In this document: positions 1 to 10,128 of the stretch, piece after piece
Layout: each line of letters starts with the position of its first letter
How positions within the stretch are numbered: the first letter of the stretch is position 1
NCBI GenBank assembly: GCA_030686995.1
Contig: CM060703.1
Span: 114,957,361 to 115,021,360, forward strand
Direction of reading: 5' to 3'
Source of the DNA: Artemisia argyi
Taxonomy: Eukaryota > Streptophyta > Magnoliopsida > Asterales > Asteraceae
Length of the DNA: 64,000 nt
Program-made: the position numbers and the translations under genes
Notes under the pieces: model-generated
The model's input: only the letters and a program-made list of their open reading frames with translations
Databases searched by the model: none
What the model was told of the DNA's origin: nothing

Positions 1-630
1 AATAAATAAAAAAATCGAAAAATCAAGAAAAGAAAAGAAAAAAAATAGAAAAAAAAAAAAAAAAAAAAAGAGAGAAAAACATACGGACTACCATCCCTTT
101 TCATTCTATGTTTATTTTATATTTTTGTTCTTTTTGATTTATTAGCTTAAGTCGAGTCTAGTCTTGGCTTAGCAACGCCATATTGTACATGTAATTGACC
201 AAGATTGTTAACTCGCCACCAATAAAACTTCCTTTATCCAACAAAACCGTGTATTTCATATCCCTACACCTAATGTTACAACCCTTTAAAAGACCTCTTT
301 GATAGTTTATCCTAGGTGCTTACGCCATGTGGTGGAGGTTTGATCCTTTCCCAAGCCTATGGTAATCTATTTTGCTATGACAGGTAGTGAGAGATATCTT
401 CCGTTTCCATATTGTAATTTACACTTTATTACACCCGAGAGATGTGAGTATCTAAACACTATTTGTGAGGTGCTTGTGTATGACCTCTGTGCTTGTCTGT
501 TGGTCTTTAGTGGAACGATTATTTGTTGTAATTACTTTTATATTAGTGTTAAATGACCCCTAACTTGTCTTTTGAGTAGAATAAAGGCGCATTTGCTTGA
601 GGACAAGCAAATCTCAAGTGTAAGGGTATA
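1..630 (+). mobile_element. Family A retrotransposon, copy 1: 3' internal end (cut by window edge)
   Basis: This stretch is collinear with 47848-48448, the internal sequence just before the 3' LTR of the complete family A element, so it is the tail of a second copy whose body lies left of the window. It opens with an A-rich tract and is otherwise non-coding. The last bases before the LTR, AAGTGTAAGGGTATA, are the likely polypurine tract. Short open frames here are not conserved as proteins. Confidence 0.85.
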
Positions 631-836
631 TGATGAGGCGAAAAATGATCCGTTTTTAGGGGGTCATTTAAGCCCGAATCTGAATTTATTTGATCAAATA
701 TTGCCCTAAATCGTTCCTTTTGTGATTTTAGGTACTTTGGGAGTGAAATCTGGAAAAGGAAGCAATTCGGACGTTTTTGGAGCATAAAAGTGAAGAAAAC
801 GCCAAAGTCTTAATTTTCCATGCTGGGAACAGTAGG

Positions 837-1066
837 TGACGGCGTCAAGAGCAAAACCTTGACGGCGTCAAGAGCAAATTTCATGAATTTCCATGACGAC
901 CCAGAACAGATTTGACGGCGTCACGTAGGAAGGGCGTCAAGAGTAAAAGAGTCATGACGTCCTGGAAGTGTATAAGTCTTGACGGCGTCAGAAGTAGATC
1001 TAGGCAGTCCGAGAAGAGTTTTGGCGGCGAGGTGACGGCGTCACAAGTTTATTCTTGACGCCGTCA
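837..1066 (+). promoter_or_regulatory. Array of six TGACG(G/C)CGTCA palindromes in U3
   Basis: Perfect 11-bp palindromes start at 837, 860, 913, 980, 1033 and 1056, with half-sites between them. Five read TGACGGCGTCA; the copy nearest the TATA box reads TGACGCCGTCA. TGACG is the core bound by plant TGA-type bZIP proteins, so these may be paired activator sites, but that binding is inferred. The same array recurs in the LTRs at 42115 and 48449. Confidence 0.7.
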
Positions 1067-1078
1067 AACCTATTTTTC

Positions 1079-1087
1079 TATATATAG
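1079..1087 (+). promoter_or_regulatory. TATA box of family A LTR (copy 1)
   Basis: TATATATAG lies 12 bases after the last palindrome and inside a TG...CA LTR, the expected place for the U3 promoter. Transcription would start about 30 bases further on, near 1115. Confidence 0.6.
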
Positions 1088-2250
1088 TTTTCTAATTTTC
1101 ACACATTAAAGAGAGAAGTTTTGGGAGAAATCATAAGTACGATTTTGGTGCAACTTTTACAGGTTTTTCAAGGGTTCCAAACCCTTGATACCTTGCATTG
1201 TAATTGAGATAAGTATTCTTCTAATTCAATCAATATGTCTATGTGTTGGTTGTCTATATCTTGTTCTTGTCTCAATTCCATTATGCTAGGCTAGATCTAT
1301 CTTGTGTTTGCTTAGATCTAATGAAACCTAGATATTGATTATGTGTTGATTACTTGTTTATTCTTGTCTTGGATGAATGATTTATATGTTAGGCTTAAGA
1401 AAACTGGCAGATCTCCAAATGGTAACATGCTTGAACGTCTTAAGAAACATGAACCGAGGCGCACTAGGTCTTTATTGGTTGTATTTAATGCATGAGCCAC
1501 TGTTTACAATCCCTATAGTTGTGCTGGGCATGGTGTAGGAGGAGATAAGAGCTCATAGAATTGGGGAGTTATGTGTGCCACCCCATGAATGGTATTAAGG
1601 AATACGATCCGTCATCCATGCAATTATAACAAGTAATTAACGTGTAAAAGATATCTAGGGAGTAGTGAAATCTAAGTAAACACATTTTCTCCAATTACTG
1701 CTCACAACTTTAGTATAATTTAGTTTATTTTCATTTTTAGTATTTTATTTTGATTGCATTGTAGTATTGGGTTAGTTGACTAGCAACTAATTCCGTCCAC
1801 TTTTCCAATACCCGAGATTTTTACTTGCTTTCCATAAAATATAAAAACACAAAAATAATCATCTCTCACCTTTAGAACTAGTATTTAGGCTTTCTAATCC
1901 TAGCGACACTATTCCTAAGCTGAACGATCAATCCCCCGGTACTTGTCACTATACTATACTACAACGATCAGGTACACTGCCTGGTGGGGGTTGTAAGCTT
2001 CTCGAGATCCCTCGAGAGGTAAAGCCTGTTGCGATTCCCACGCATCAGCGTGCAACAACAATAGTGCGGCCGTGTGTAAGGTTTTTGTGAAAAAAGAGGA
2101 TGAGTTCATGATGATATTGAAGAACATAGGTGGATACTTACGATTATTGATGATTTGTATGTATTTTTATTTTATTTTTAAAGGCATGCATGTATGTTTT
2201 TGGTGGTTCTCTCAGTTCTCGCTGATAAGATAGTTCTCGCAAAAAAGTCT

Positions 2251-2253
<3 letters not shown>

Positions 2254-2345
<92 letters not shown>
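2254..2345. repeat. (TA)n microsatellite, about 92 bp
   Basis: Uninterrupted alternating TA. It and the tract at 2436 are 90 bp apart and can pair with themselves or each other. Confidence 0.95.
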
Positions 2346-2348
<3 letters not shown>

Positions 2349-2435
2349 AAAGAAGCGGACTAGATGCCATGTTCCGATCTCATACTGGAATAGGAAATGA
2401 CTACAAAAGTACTAGCTGCTCAGTTCCGTAGCATG

Positions 2436-2436
2436 T

Positions 2437-2524
<88 letters not shown>
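2436..2524. repeat. (TA)n microsatellite, about 89 bp
   Basis: Alternating TA with one interruption near 2450. Confidence 0.95.
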
Positions 2525-2527
<3 letters not shown>

Positions 2528-2814
2528 CCGGAGCATTTCCCTTCCCCCTCGAGTGAAAAACATTGAATCTCCGTTGCTCACAATCATAAGTGTAATGGGA
2601 TTGTGCGACCCTCATCTTCTTCAACTTCATAATGTCTCGTTGCAAACACACTTCCAGTATTTGTATGAACTTATAGAAAGTAACACATAAAATACACACA
2701 CGTACACATGACCAAGCTACGGCGTGTGTGAGATATAAACGAATAAGCTGCATGCTAACTTAAATAAATTGGTCAATGAGACTAAATTAGTTAAAGTGAT
2801 AAACTATGAACATG

Positions 2815-3171
2815 TGAGAAACTAGAAGGGGTTGAATAGTTTACCGACTTGTTTTCTTTAGTTATAAAAATTTAACTTTGAAAAGCATACATTCAATTGT
2901 ATGTAAAGTCAATCAACACCAATATGAACACAACACTATTCTACTACTAATATGCAATAAGTAAGTAAAGAGAAGAGATGGAAAGATCAAAGCAAGACAA
3001 CGAGATTTATAGTGGTTCGGTCAAGAAGCTCTTCTTCGCCCTACTCCACTCCCCGAGTACCACACTCGAGAGTTGTAAGCACTATATCAATAAGACTCCC
3101 TTCAGGCGGAGAAAACCGTACAACGTCGCTTACGTTATTTTCCGACACTAAGCTAGATGTCGAGTACTAAT
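2815..3171 (-). repeat. Outer LTR-like repeat, segment 1
   Basis: Left part of an older repeat split by the Copia-type element (3172) and element N1 (5913). It contains a GGTTGAATAG block and a TTTATAGTGGTTCGGTC block of a kind I remember from plant LTR repeats. It ends with the 5-bp sequence CTAAT that is repeated after the Copia insertion, so it joins directly to 5811. Minus orientation is suggested by TATAAATA on that strand in segment 3. The exact left border is uncertain. Confidence 0.4.
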
Positions 3172-3685
3172 TGTTGGGATTCTTGATTTGATGTGACAAA
3201 ATAAATATAAGAATGAAACATGAAGGGCTAAAGTGACAAAGAGAGAAAGCTACAAAGAATAAAGATACAGGAAATATTCTATTATGAAGAAACGATTTTG
3301 ATAATATTCTGTATTTAGTTTTATTCTTATCTCTTTGTAAACCCTAATATCTCTCTATATAAAGAGACGTAGGGTATAGGTTTTAATATGTCTTTCACAA
3401 TGTAGTCGACTAGTAAAAATGTGTGTGTGTGTTCTAGGTCGTGGTTCATTGTAAACGACTAGAACTGGTTAGTGTTAGTTCGTATCCTTCAAGGTCTGAG
3501 GTGTCTTAGATCCTCGTTACAGCTAGGTAACACGTTATTATTCTGATCAAATAATAATTGGAGGTGATTGGAAAAAACCTTGTTGTCAATAACATATGAT
3601 TTACTCTTAATTCCGCTGCATATTGTCTATGTTATTGTTAACCCTAGATGCTCAAAACGGTCCAAGGAGTTTAACAAACTCCACA
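3172..3685 (+). repeat. Copia-type 5' LTR
   Basis: 514 bp, TGTTGGGATT...ACTCCACA. A TATATAAAG box near 3355 follows an ATCTCTC block. It pairs with 5292-5805, differing mainly near the 3' end where small indels occur. Confidence 0.92.
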
Positions 3686-3686
3686 A

Positions 3687-3703
3687 TTGGTATCAGAGCT
3701 TGG
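3687..3703 (+). promoter_or_regulatory. Primer binding site (initiator tRNA-Met type)
   Basis: TTGGTATCAGAGC begins two bases after the LTR. TGGTATCAGAGC is the usual first-strand primer site of plant Copia elements. Confidence 0.85.
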
Positions 3704-4254
3704 GGAGCTCGTTACCTAGGGATTCACAAGGTTTTTAGTCGAAGAATGATGCTGAAAATCGAATTTGGTTTCAATTTTCGTAACTTTCTGCAGGTCAGTT
3801 TTCAAACGGCGATATCTCCTTCGTTAACCGTTGGATCGGGCTGAAATTTTTACTGGAGCTTCTCTATATATCAAGGAAGATTTCCACCAGAGGGATCTTC
3901 AATCTGAGCTTTTATGTGGAAGTTCTGGTGTGTCGAACACTGCTGCAGATAAAGGGTTTGTAATTCGATTTTTAGGGTTTTCTTTATATCAACTTCTTTG
4001 ATTTTGGTTTCTATTGCATAAATTCATCATAGAAGTTGGTTATACGATGTTTGGTGTTTATAATTCTTGAAGGAAAGCAGTTATGGAGGTGTATGAGTAT
4101 TTTTGGTGATTTTAGGGTTTTCGCGACACTTTGAAGTATGTTGTTCTCGTAAAGGACGACTATGATTTTGTTTGTAAAAGTCGCGTTATTCACTAAATCC
4201 TAATCACTATTCGTAGTATGTTGTTCTCGTAAAGTTTCTACAGCTAGCATTATT

Positions 4255-4490
4255 GGAAACTGCTGCTCGTTGTAAGATTCTGCCGATTATATTATCCTGC
4301 TGCTACGTATATTTTTACTCTGCTGCTACTTCCTGCTGATGCGCTTAAAGGTTAGAATCATTCTGCTGCTACATGTTTGACTCTGCTGCTAGCTTTGTGA
4401 TTCTGCTGCTGCATTCTACTGCTACTTTCGAGACTCTACTGCTAGTCATATTATTCTGCTGCTCGAAAGATTTATTCTTCTGCTGTGTTT
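4255..4490 (+). repeat. Degenerate CTGCTGCTA repeat array
   Basis: About eleven copies of CTGCTGCTA or close variants (CTACTGCTA, CTGCTGCTC) occur at 4260, 4298, 4320, 4333, 4363, 4383, 4403, 4418, 4437, 4457 and 4480, mostly about 20 bases apart, with unrelated AT-rich spacers. It lies between the primer site and the polypurine tract of the Copia-type element, with no reading frame kept open across it. Confidence 0.7.
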
Positions 4491-5038
4491 ATTGATTGAA
4501 GAGATGGTTTTACACACACAGATTGGTACACACACAAGAAGATTTTGGTTTATGTTCTTAAAAGTTTAAAGGCTCATTCTTATTGGATTAATTGATTACG
4601 AAGAAGGTTAAATATCACTTAGTTGATGTTGTAGTTGAGTTTCACAAGTTTGTGTTCTTATCATATCTCAAAGTGGGTGTAGCACTTTGAAGATAACTTG
4701 TTTGTTTTATATGGTGGTGATGAAGACTTGTCAAATCTAGTTTTCATAGGTCAAGGGGAGGATGGATGAAGACCTAGTTAACTATCACTTGAAGGAGTTA
4801 CGTTATTGTGCTCAGTGTCTCATTGAAGATGAGGATTTTGTCAAGGGATTGCAATCTACTTATATATTTGGTCTTGGATATAAGTTTGGAGTCACGTGGT
4901 TAGTACAAGACATAAGACACAAGTTTGGGAAATTCTACTTCTTCATCAAGTTCGTTATACTCAGTTTTCTTCATCAGTGATCATTACATAAGAGCCTACA
5001 GATTTGAAGAATCATGAAGATGGTTAACACATTGATTT

Positions 5039-5291
5039 CAGGGGAAGCATTTTATGATGTGTTTAATCATTTGATGTACATGCATCACTCGAGGGGAAGT
5101 TTCTACGGTTTATTCATTCTCTATTTGTTGATAACAAAAAGGGGAAGAAATATTGTGGTGGCATGGCATGGATTAAGGGGAAGATATAATTGTTTCATTC
5201 AGGGAGATGCATACATCTCAACTTCTCTACTTCGTCTAGGGAAGTTCGTACACGACTTTGTTTGTTTTGTCATCATCAAATAGGGGAAGAT
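5039..5291 (+). repeat. Repeated AGGGGAAG purine blocks and 3' polypurine tract
   Basis: GGGGAAG-type blocks recur near 5041, 5092, 5142, 5176, 5239 (variant) and 5283. The last, AGGGGAAGATTG, sits directly against the 3' LTR and is the expected plus-strand primer. The earlier copies look like additional polypurine tracts. Confidence 0.6.
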
Positions 5292-5805
5292 TGTTGGGAT
5301 TCTTGATTTGATGTGACAAAATAAATATAAGAATGAAACATGAAGGGCTAAAGTGACAAAGAGAGAAAGCTACAAAGAATAAAGATACAGGAAATATTCT
5401 ATTATGAAGAAACGATTTTGATAATATTCTGTATTTAGTTTTATTCTTATCTCTTTGTAAACCCTAATATCTCTCTATATAAAGAGACGTAGGGTATAGG
5501 TTTTAATATGTCTTTCACAATGTAGTCGACTAGTAAAAATGTGTGTGTGTGTTCTAGGTCGTGGTTCATTGTAAACGACTAGAACTGGTTAGTGTTAGTT
5601 CGTATCCTTCAAGGTCTGAGGTGTCTTAGATCCTCGTTACAGCTAGGTAACACGTTATTATTCTGATCAAATAATAATTGGAGGTGATTGGGAAAAACTT
5701 TGTGTCAATAACTTTGATTTGTTCTTATTCCGCTGCATGTTATTATCATTGTTATTGTTGAACCCTAGTGCTCAAAACGGTCCATGGAGTCTAACAAACT
5801 CCACA
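5292..5805 (+). repeat. Copia-type 3' LTR
   Basis: 514 bp, partner of 3172-3685, followed by the target duplication CTAAT. Confidence 0.92.
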
Positions 5806-5810
5806 CTAAT

Positions 5811-5912
5811 CTTAGCTAGTACCAATCCACCACGATCAACACGATCCTAACTTATCACACGATCAATACGATCCTCACACAATCTACACGATCCTCACAC
5901 AATCTACACGAT
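5811..5912. repeat. Outer repeat, segment 2: CACGATC minisatellite
   Basis: Continues segment 1 after the Copia insertion. From about 5838 it is an imperfect array of CACGATC and CACAATCTACACGATC units. It ends in ACGAT, the target duplication of element N1, and resumes at 19121. Confidence 0.6.
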
Positions 5913-6938
5913 TGATGAGTGCTTAATCACTCATCCTTTTTAGACCCAAATTCAGACCAAATACACCGAATTCTAACCAAAAATGCCAAGAGAATGCATG
6001 TTTTTGTATTTGTGTATGTGCAGGTACGGATATGAGAAAAATGGACAAAAACAAAGCAAAACCGACAAAAACGAGCACGAGATTGGAAAAAGGTCAAAAG
6101 TCGAAGCCGGGGAAGCAAAACGATCAAAGTCAAAGCTCAAAAAGACAAAATCAACCTCAGAGATTCATCATGTTGCATAATTAGTCCTTGAATAAAGTTT
6201 GAAGAATTGGCAACTTTAGTCCCTGCAATTTCTGGAAATTACAAAAATGGTCCCTTGAGGAATTTTCAAAGAAATATCAAAGTTAATCCTCCAAAATTCA
6301 GAAAGTTACAAGAATAGCCCTTGGAAAATATTTTGGATGAATGGCAGTTTTGGTCCCTACATTTTCAGGAAATACAACTTTGGTCCTTATGTAATATTAC
6401 TCCTAAAAACCTTACACACCAAACCGGATTTACATAATAATTAACCCAATCCCTTTCCAAAAGCCCAAATGATAGAAACCAAAGCCCAATCCCCCTATAA
6501 TTTTACCCGGCCTGCTTCCCTTTTACCCAAGTCAAACCCATATCCCAACCCGGTCAACACAATAATAACAAAAACCCCCAAAATCCTTTCCCGCCCCCTA
6601 ATTATTACCACAACCCAGAAATCACTGTTCCCCTAGAACCCTAATATTCACCACGCCCAAATTACCTCATCATAGTAATAATTACCCACTCATTGTGCTT
6701 CTAGAAGGACTGTCACACGTCAGTCACATGTCAGAGAGAGTCAGGGAATGTTTTGGACGCATGGACCAATGAGGAGCCACACAGAGGATACATCATATCC
6801 ATCAATCAATCAAACGGCTGAAAGGAGTGGATTGGGGACCAAGTGTTATCTAACGGATTAGAGGGACTCAAAAGAAACACAACATCATGTGGATCATTGA
6901 CGTGGCAGCCTAGAACCTTCACAAGCTCCCTGCTCATT

Positions 6939-6951
6939 CAACTATAAATAC
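6939..6951 (+). promoter_or_regulatory. TATA box of N1 5' LTR
   Basis: CTATAAATACCCC, preceded by GACGTGGCAG about 40 bases upstream. It is conserved in the other LTR near 16459. Confidence 0.55.
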
Positions 6952-7190
6952 CCCCCCTCTCTTGTATCAGTGATGTGTGTAATTTTCTTAATATTGTCTT
7001 AGTTTTTCTGTTTACTACTTATTGTATTTTTATTTTTTTCCAAGCATTGTACTAAGATTTTTAAATTTTAATATAATTCCAATTTACATTTTAGCTTATT
7101 GTCTTTTTAATTCTCATCATTATTACTGTTTGTTAGTTTTAAAATTACTTTAGTCAATTTACTTTTCAAATTCTGTTATTGTTTATCAAG

Positions 7191-7193
<3 letters not shown>

Positions 7194-7280
<87 letters not shown>
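7194..7280. repeat. (TA)n tract in N1 5' LTR
   Basis: About 87 bp of alternating TA. The homologous position in the 3' LTR (about 16707-16813) carries about 107 bp, so the tract has changed length since insertion. Confidence 0.9.
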
Positions 7281-7285
<5 letters not shown>

Positions 7286-9613
7286 TTTAGAATAGTTTTT
7301 ATTGATTTGAATTTAGTAATCTGTTTATATCAGCTTAAATAATCATTAGAATTACTGTTTTATCAAAAATCTAAAAATCTCAAAAGAGTCAACTCAAGTC
7401 AACTGTTAAGCTTATTTCATAAGCCAGCTTTATTTGGAGTTTGAGGCAGCCTTAAGGTGTCCAAAGGCCTGTCTAAGAGACAGGCTAGCTAAGTGAATCC
7501 CCCTCTATTTGAGCTGAGGGGGAATTTTGGTTGTAAGTTCATTCAATTTCCATTTCTGTTGAAATTAATATCATAAGTAGTTTAGATTTGTTCCTTGTTG
7601 TTGTTTTTCTGCTTATTTGCATCACTAGTGGATAAATTGATATCTGTTTATGCAATTTGAATTTGATTGTTTTGAATTTGATAACTGTTTCATCATTTTA
7701 TTATACTATCTGTCATCATCTGTGAATCTGTTTTTTCTGAGTTGATTACATCTGAGATCTGTGTTTCATTGTTCATTTAAGTGTATTTAAATCTGATATT
7801 AACACTATTTGAGGTTTGGGACAACATTTCATTGGATCTGTGGTGATACTTGGTTGAAACAGTCACTCAAAGTGGTGTTTGGTTCATTGTGGTTTGCTGC
7901 TATAGTGTTTGATTCTGAGGTTACAGTTGGTTTAATTTGTTCACTTAGGTTAATATAAGAATAGTTGAGACATTAAAGTAGTAGTTCAATTCATAAAAGG
8001 TCAAATTAGCCTATAGTAATTCATACAATTAGGTTTTAGGTTGCACATTCAGTTGAATAGTTGCATAGCTATAGATTCAAGCTCATTTCAGTCATCATTT
8101 AGCTTAAGGTATCATTTTCAGTCCTATTTTAGCAATCAAAATCTGATTAGGTCAAAGTTTTGTGCTCAATCAAAAGTCAAAAGAGTTATTGGTTGACTGT
8201 TTTGGTCAGACCTTCAGGGAGGTGCACAATAATCATTTTGTTTTCAAAATCAATTTGGAAAGTTGTTTTGTGAATATTGTCAGGTGTTTTACAAGTACCA
8301 AAAAGAAATTTGAGTTTTGAAAAGCATTTGCTAATTGAAAAAGCTTATTGAAGTTGCTTGTCTGATTTAACTTTTCCCCTGCTCATCAGTTTTTTAGGCT
8401 ATTTGTAGGGTACTTTTAGAGTAGTAATTAAGCTTCTAAATTAGACTTGTTGAAGTTTTTGTGTTCTCAGATTGTTAGTGAGTAGTTTGGACCCACAAGT
8501 TTGTTTATCTCAGCTTATTTGCTTACCTTAAGTGCTTCTTCAAGTGAGGTGATTGAAACTTAAGTCTGCCATTTAGATCAGGGCTGCAAGTGTTTAATAT
8601 TGATCTTATTCTGAGTTTGAGTGTTCATTTGATGCTTTATTATACTTATAGCAACTATTCCATTTGGTCTTGGCTTATTGCTTATCAGTTTATGCCTTTT
8701 ACTTATTAATTAAATGCTTATTCAACCTGTTTTCGCATCTTTCTGTGGTTCTGACTATCATTTTGGTCTTCAAATTGTTCCATCAAGCTTTAATAAGTTC
8801 AAAAATCATTTGGGTCAAGTTTCAGGTCAACTGGTCAACTGTGATTATCAATAAGCACTTCTAAATAAGCTGTTTTTGCCCATTCAGCACTTCCAGTGCT
8901 TATTTTTCATATTTTATATTTTTCTTAGCTTTTAAATATTATTTTAGATTTTTCCTGAAATTTTCATATTTTTCTGAGCTCATTTTCTATTTTTCCTATT
9001 TAAATTTCATTTTTAATCATTTTTAATTACTTTTTAATTACTAAAAAATACAAAAAAATCAGAAAAATCCAAAAAAATATTAGAAAATTATTTTTAGTTA
9101 TTTTAGAATTTTAGAAATTTATTTTGCATTTTTCTCAATTTATTTACATTTTCTTTTAATTTTTAATTAGTTAATTAGTTTTTAATTCATAAAAAATAAT
9201 TAAAAAGACAAAAAAATATTTTTCTTTTTCTCAAAATTTTCTTTTATCATTTTTAATTTTTGAAAATTATTTCCATGTCCGTAGGAGTAGCGTAGCTTAA
9301 AAGTCGCGTTTTATTTCGTATGTTAACGTTTATTTTCCGTTTTAGCTTACGTTTTTCGTTTCTACGTTGCGTTTCTAGTTGCTTTACTTGAATTACGTGT
9401 TTAGTTGATTACTTGTGCTTCATTTACTATTTCATTAGTGTAATCTCAATCAAATCACTTTTTACCACTTTCACGACACGTTTCACGAATCGGGAATTCG
9501 AAATTCCATTCATCCTTCACACGGACTACGACCTCGGGTTATCCGTATTTCTTTGCGGATCTCTTGAGTAATACTATACTATATATAACTTGATTTTGAA
9601 ACAAATCAAATTT

Positions 9614-9631
9614 TGGCGCCGCTGCCGGGGA
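9614..9631 (+). promoter_or_regulatory. Primer binding site of N1 (tRNA-Asp type)
   Basis: TGGCGCCGCTGCCGGGGA starts five bases after the LTR. It differs at one base from the site in N2 (58076). This sequence fits the 3' end of plant tRNA-Asp, the primer described for Athila elements; the tRNA assignment is from memory. Confidence 0.8.
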
Positions 9632-9729
9632 AGGTTGAAATGAATTTTTCGTTTTCGTTTTTCGAAATTGTGTTTTGAAAACCTTCCTTGTATATATTTT
9701 CTATAAAAACCAAAAAAATTGAAAAATCA

Positions 9730-9753
9730 AAAACACTTTTCCTAAAGTGTTTT
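9730..9753 (+). other. Perfect 10-bp hairpin in N1 leader
   Basis: AAAACACTTT and its exact complement flank a TCCT loop, about 100 bases after the primer site. Leader hairpins at this place often serve packaging or dimerisation in retroelements; that role is only a suggestion here. Confidence 0.5.
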
Positions 9754-10128
9754 CAAAAACACCAAAAAAATAATAAAGTTACAGCCTCGACTCGACCGAA
9801 AGGAAGGGCGTTGTAAACCAAATAAGTCTCCCAATATAACTACGCGTGAAATTAATTGCTAGACGGATTACTTTAATTCTACGACCAAATAAGCCGAAAA
9901 TACGGAAGCTTTGACATTAAATTGCAAGCTGATGAGAGATCCATTCTTCTCTCCTGTTCCGTCGCGAGTAGATTAAGGGAAACGGTTTACGATTAACGTA
10001 ACGTTTGAAAAAGAAAAACAAAAGTATAAGTTTTTGAATTTTGCTTTATAAAAACAAAAATACAAAAAGATTTTCCTTTTCAAATTTGTTTTTCCTTTTA
10101 TTATTCAAAAATTTGATTGTTGTGGTGC

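Larger units (their letters stand above)
631..2047 (+). repeat. Family A 3' LTR (copy 1)
   Basis: The LTR runs from TGATGAGGCG to CCCACGCATCA and matches the two LTRs at 42115-43528 and 48449-49862 along its whole length, with a few percent scattered differences. It has the TG...CA ends of an LTR. The U3 part carries six 11-bp palindromes (837-1066) followed by a TATA box (1079-1087). The matching 5' LTR is outside the window, so no target duplication can be tested. Confidence 0.9.
2048..2814. other. Unassigned DNA between LTR and outer repeat
   Basis: No gene or recognisable element was seen apart from the two TA tracts listed separately. Open frames across the TA tracts translate only as Tyr-Ile repeats and are not genes. 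Confidence 0.5.
3172..5805 (+). mobile_element. Non-autonomous Copia-type LTR retrotransposon (2.6 kb)
   Basis: Complete element: two 514-bp LTRs (3172-3685, 5292-5805) with TG...CA ends, an initiator tRNA-Met type primer site after the first LTR, a polypurine tract before the second, and a 5-bp target duplication CTAAT at 3167-3171 and 5806-5810. The 1606-bp interior has no gag, protease, integrase or reverse transcriptase that I can recognise; its open frames (for example 4762-4980 and 5014-5283) match nothing I know. It must therefore have used enzymes from a related element. The LTRs look very similar, so the insertion is recent. Confidence 0.9.
5913..9608 (+). repeat. N1 5' LTR (3.7 kb)
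   Basis: TGATGAGTGC...CAAATCA. It begins with an 8-bp inverted repeat GATGAGTG/CACTCATC, then an array of imperfect TTTGGTCCCT lines (about 6180-6400). A TATAAATA box lies near 6942 and a (TA)n tract at about 7194-7280. The region 8900-9270 is very AT-rich. Short open frames at 5927-6180 recur identically in the other LTR and overlap on both strands, so they are not genes. Confidence 0.92.

Noticed and set aside
2194..2753. Frames with long Tyr-Ile runs (also 36880-37143)
   Set aside because: Translations of TA microsatellites.
4762..5283. Two frames in the Copia-type interior as gag or integrase remnants
   Set aside because: No CCHC, GKGY, D-D-E or RT motif seen; left as unassigned interior.
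5838..5912. CACGATC array as a CRISPR
   Set aside because: Units are short and variable with no distinct spacers, and the genome is a plant.
5927..6180. Overlapping frames on both strands at the LTR start, identical at 15444-15697
   Set aside because: Duplicated only because they lie in both LTRs; they overlap on both strands and match no protein.
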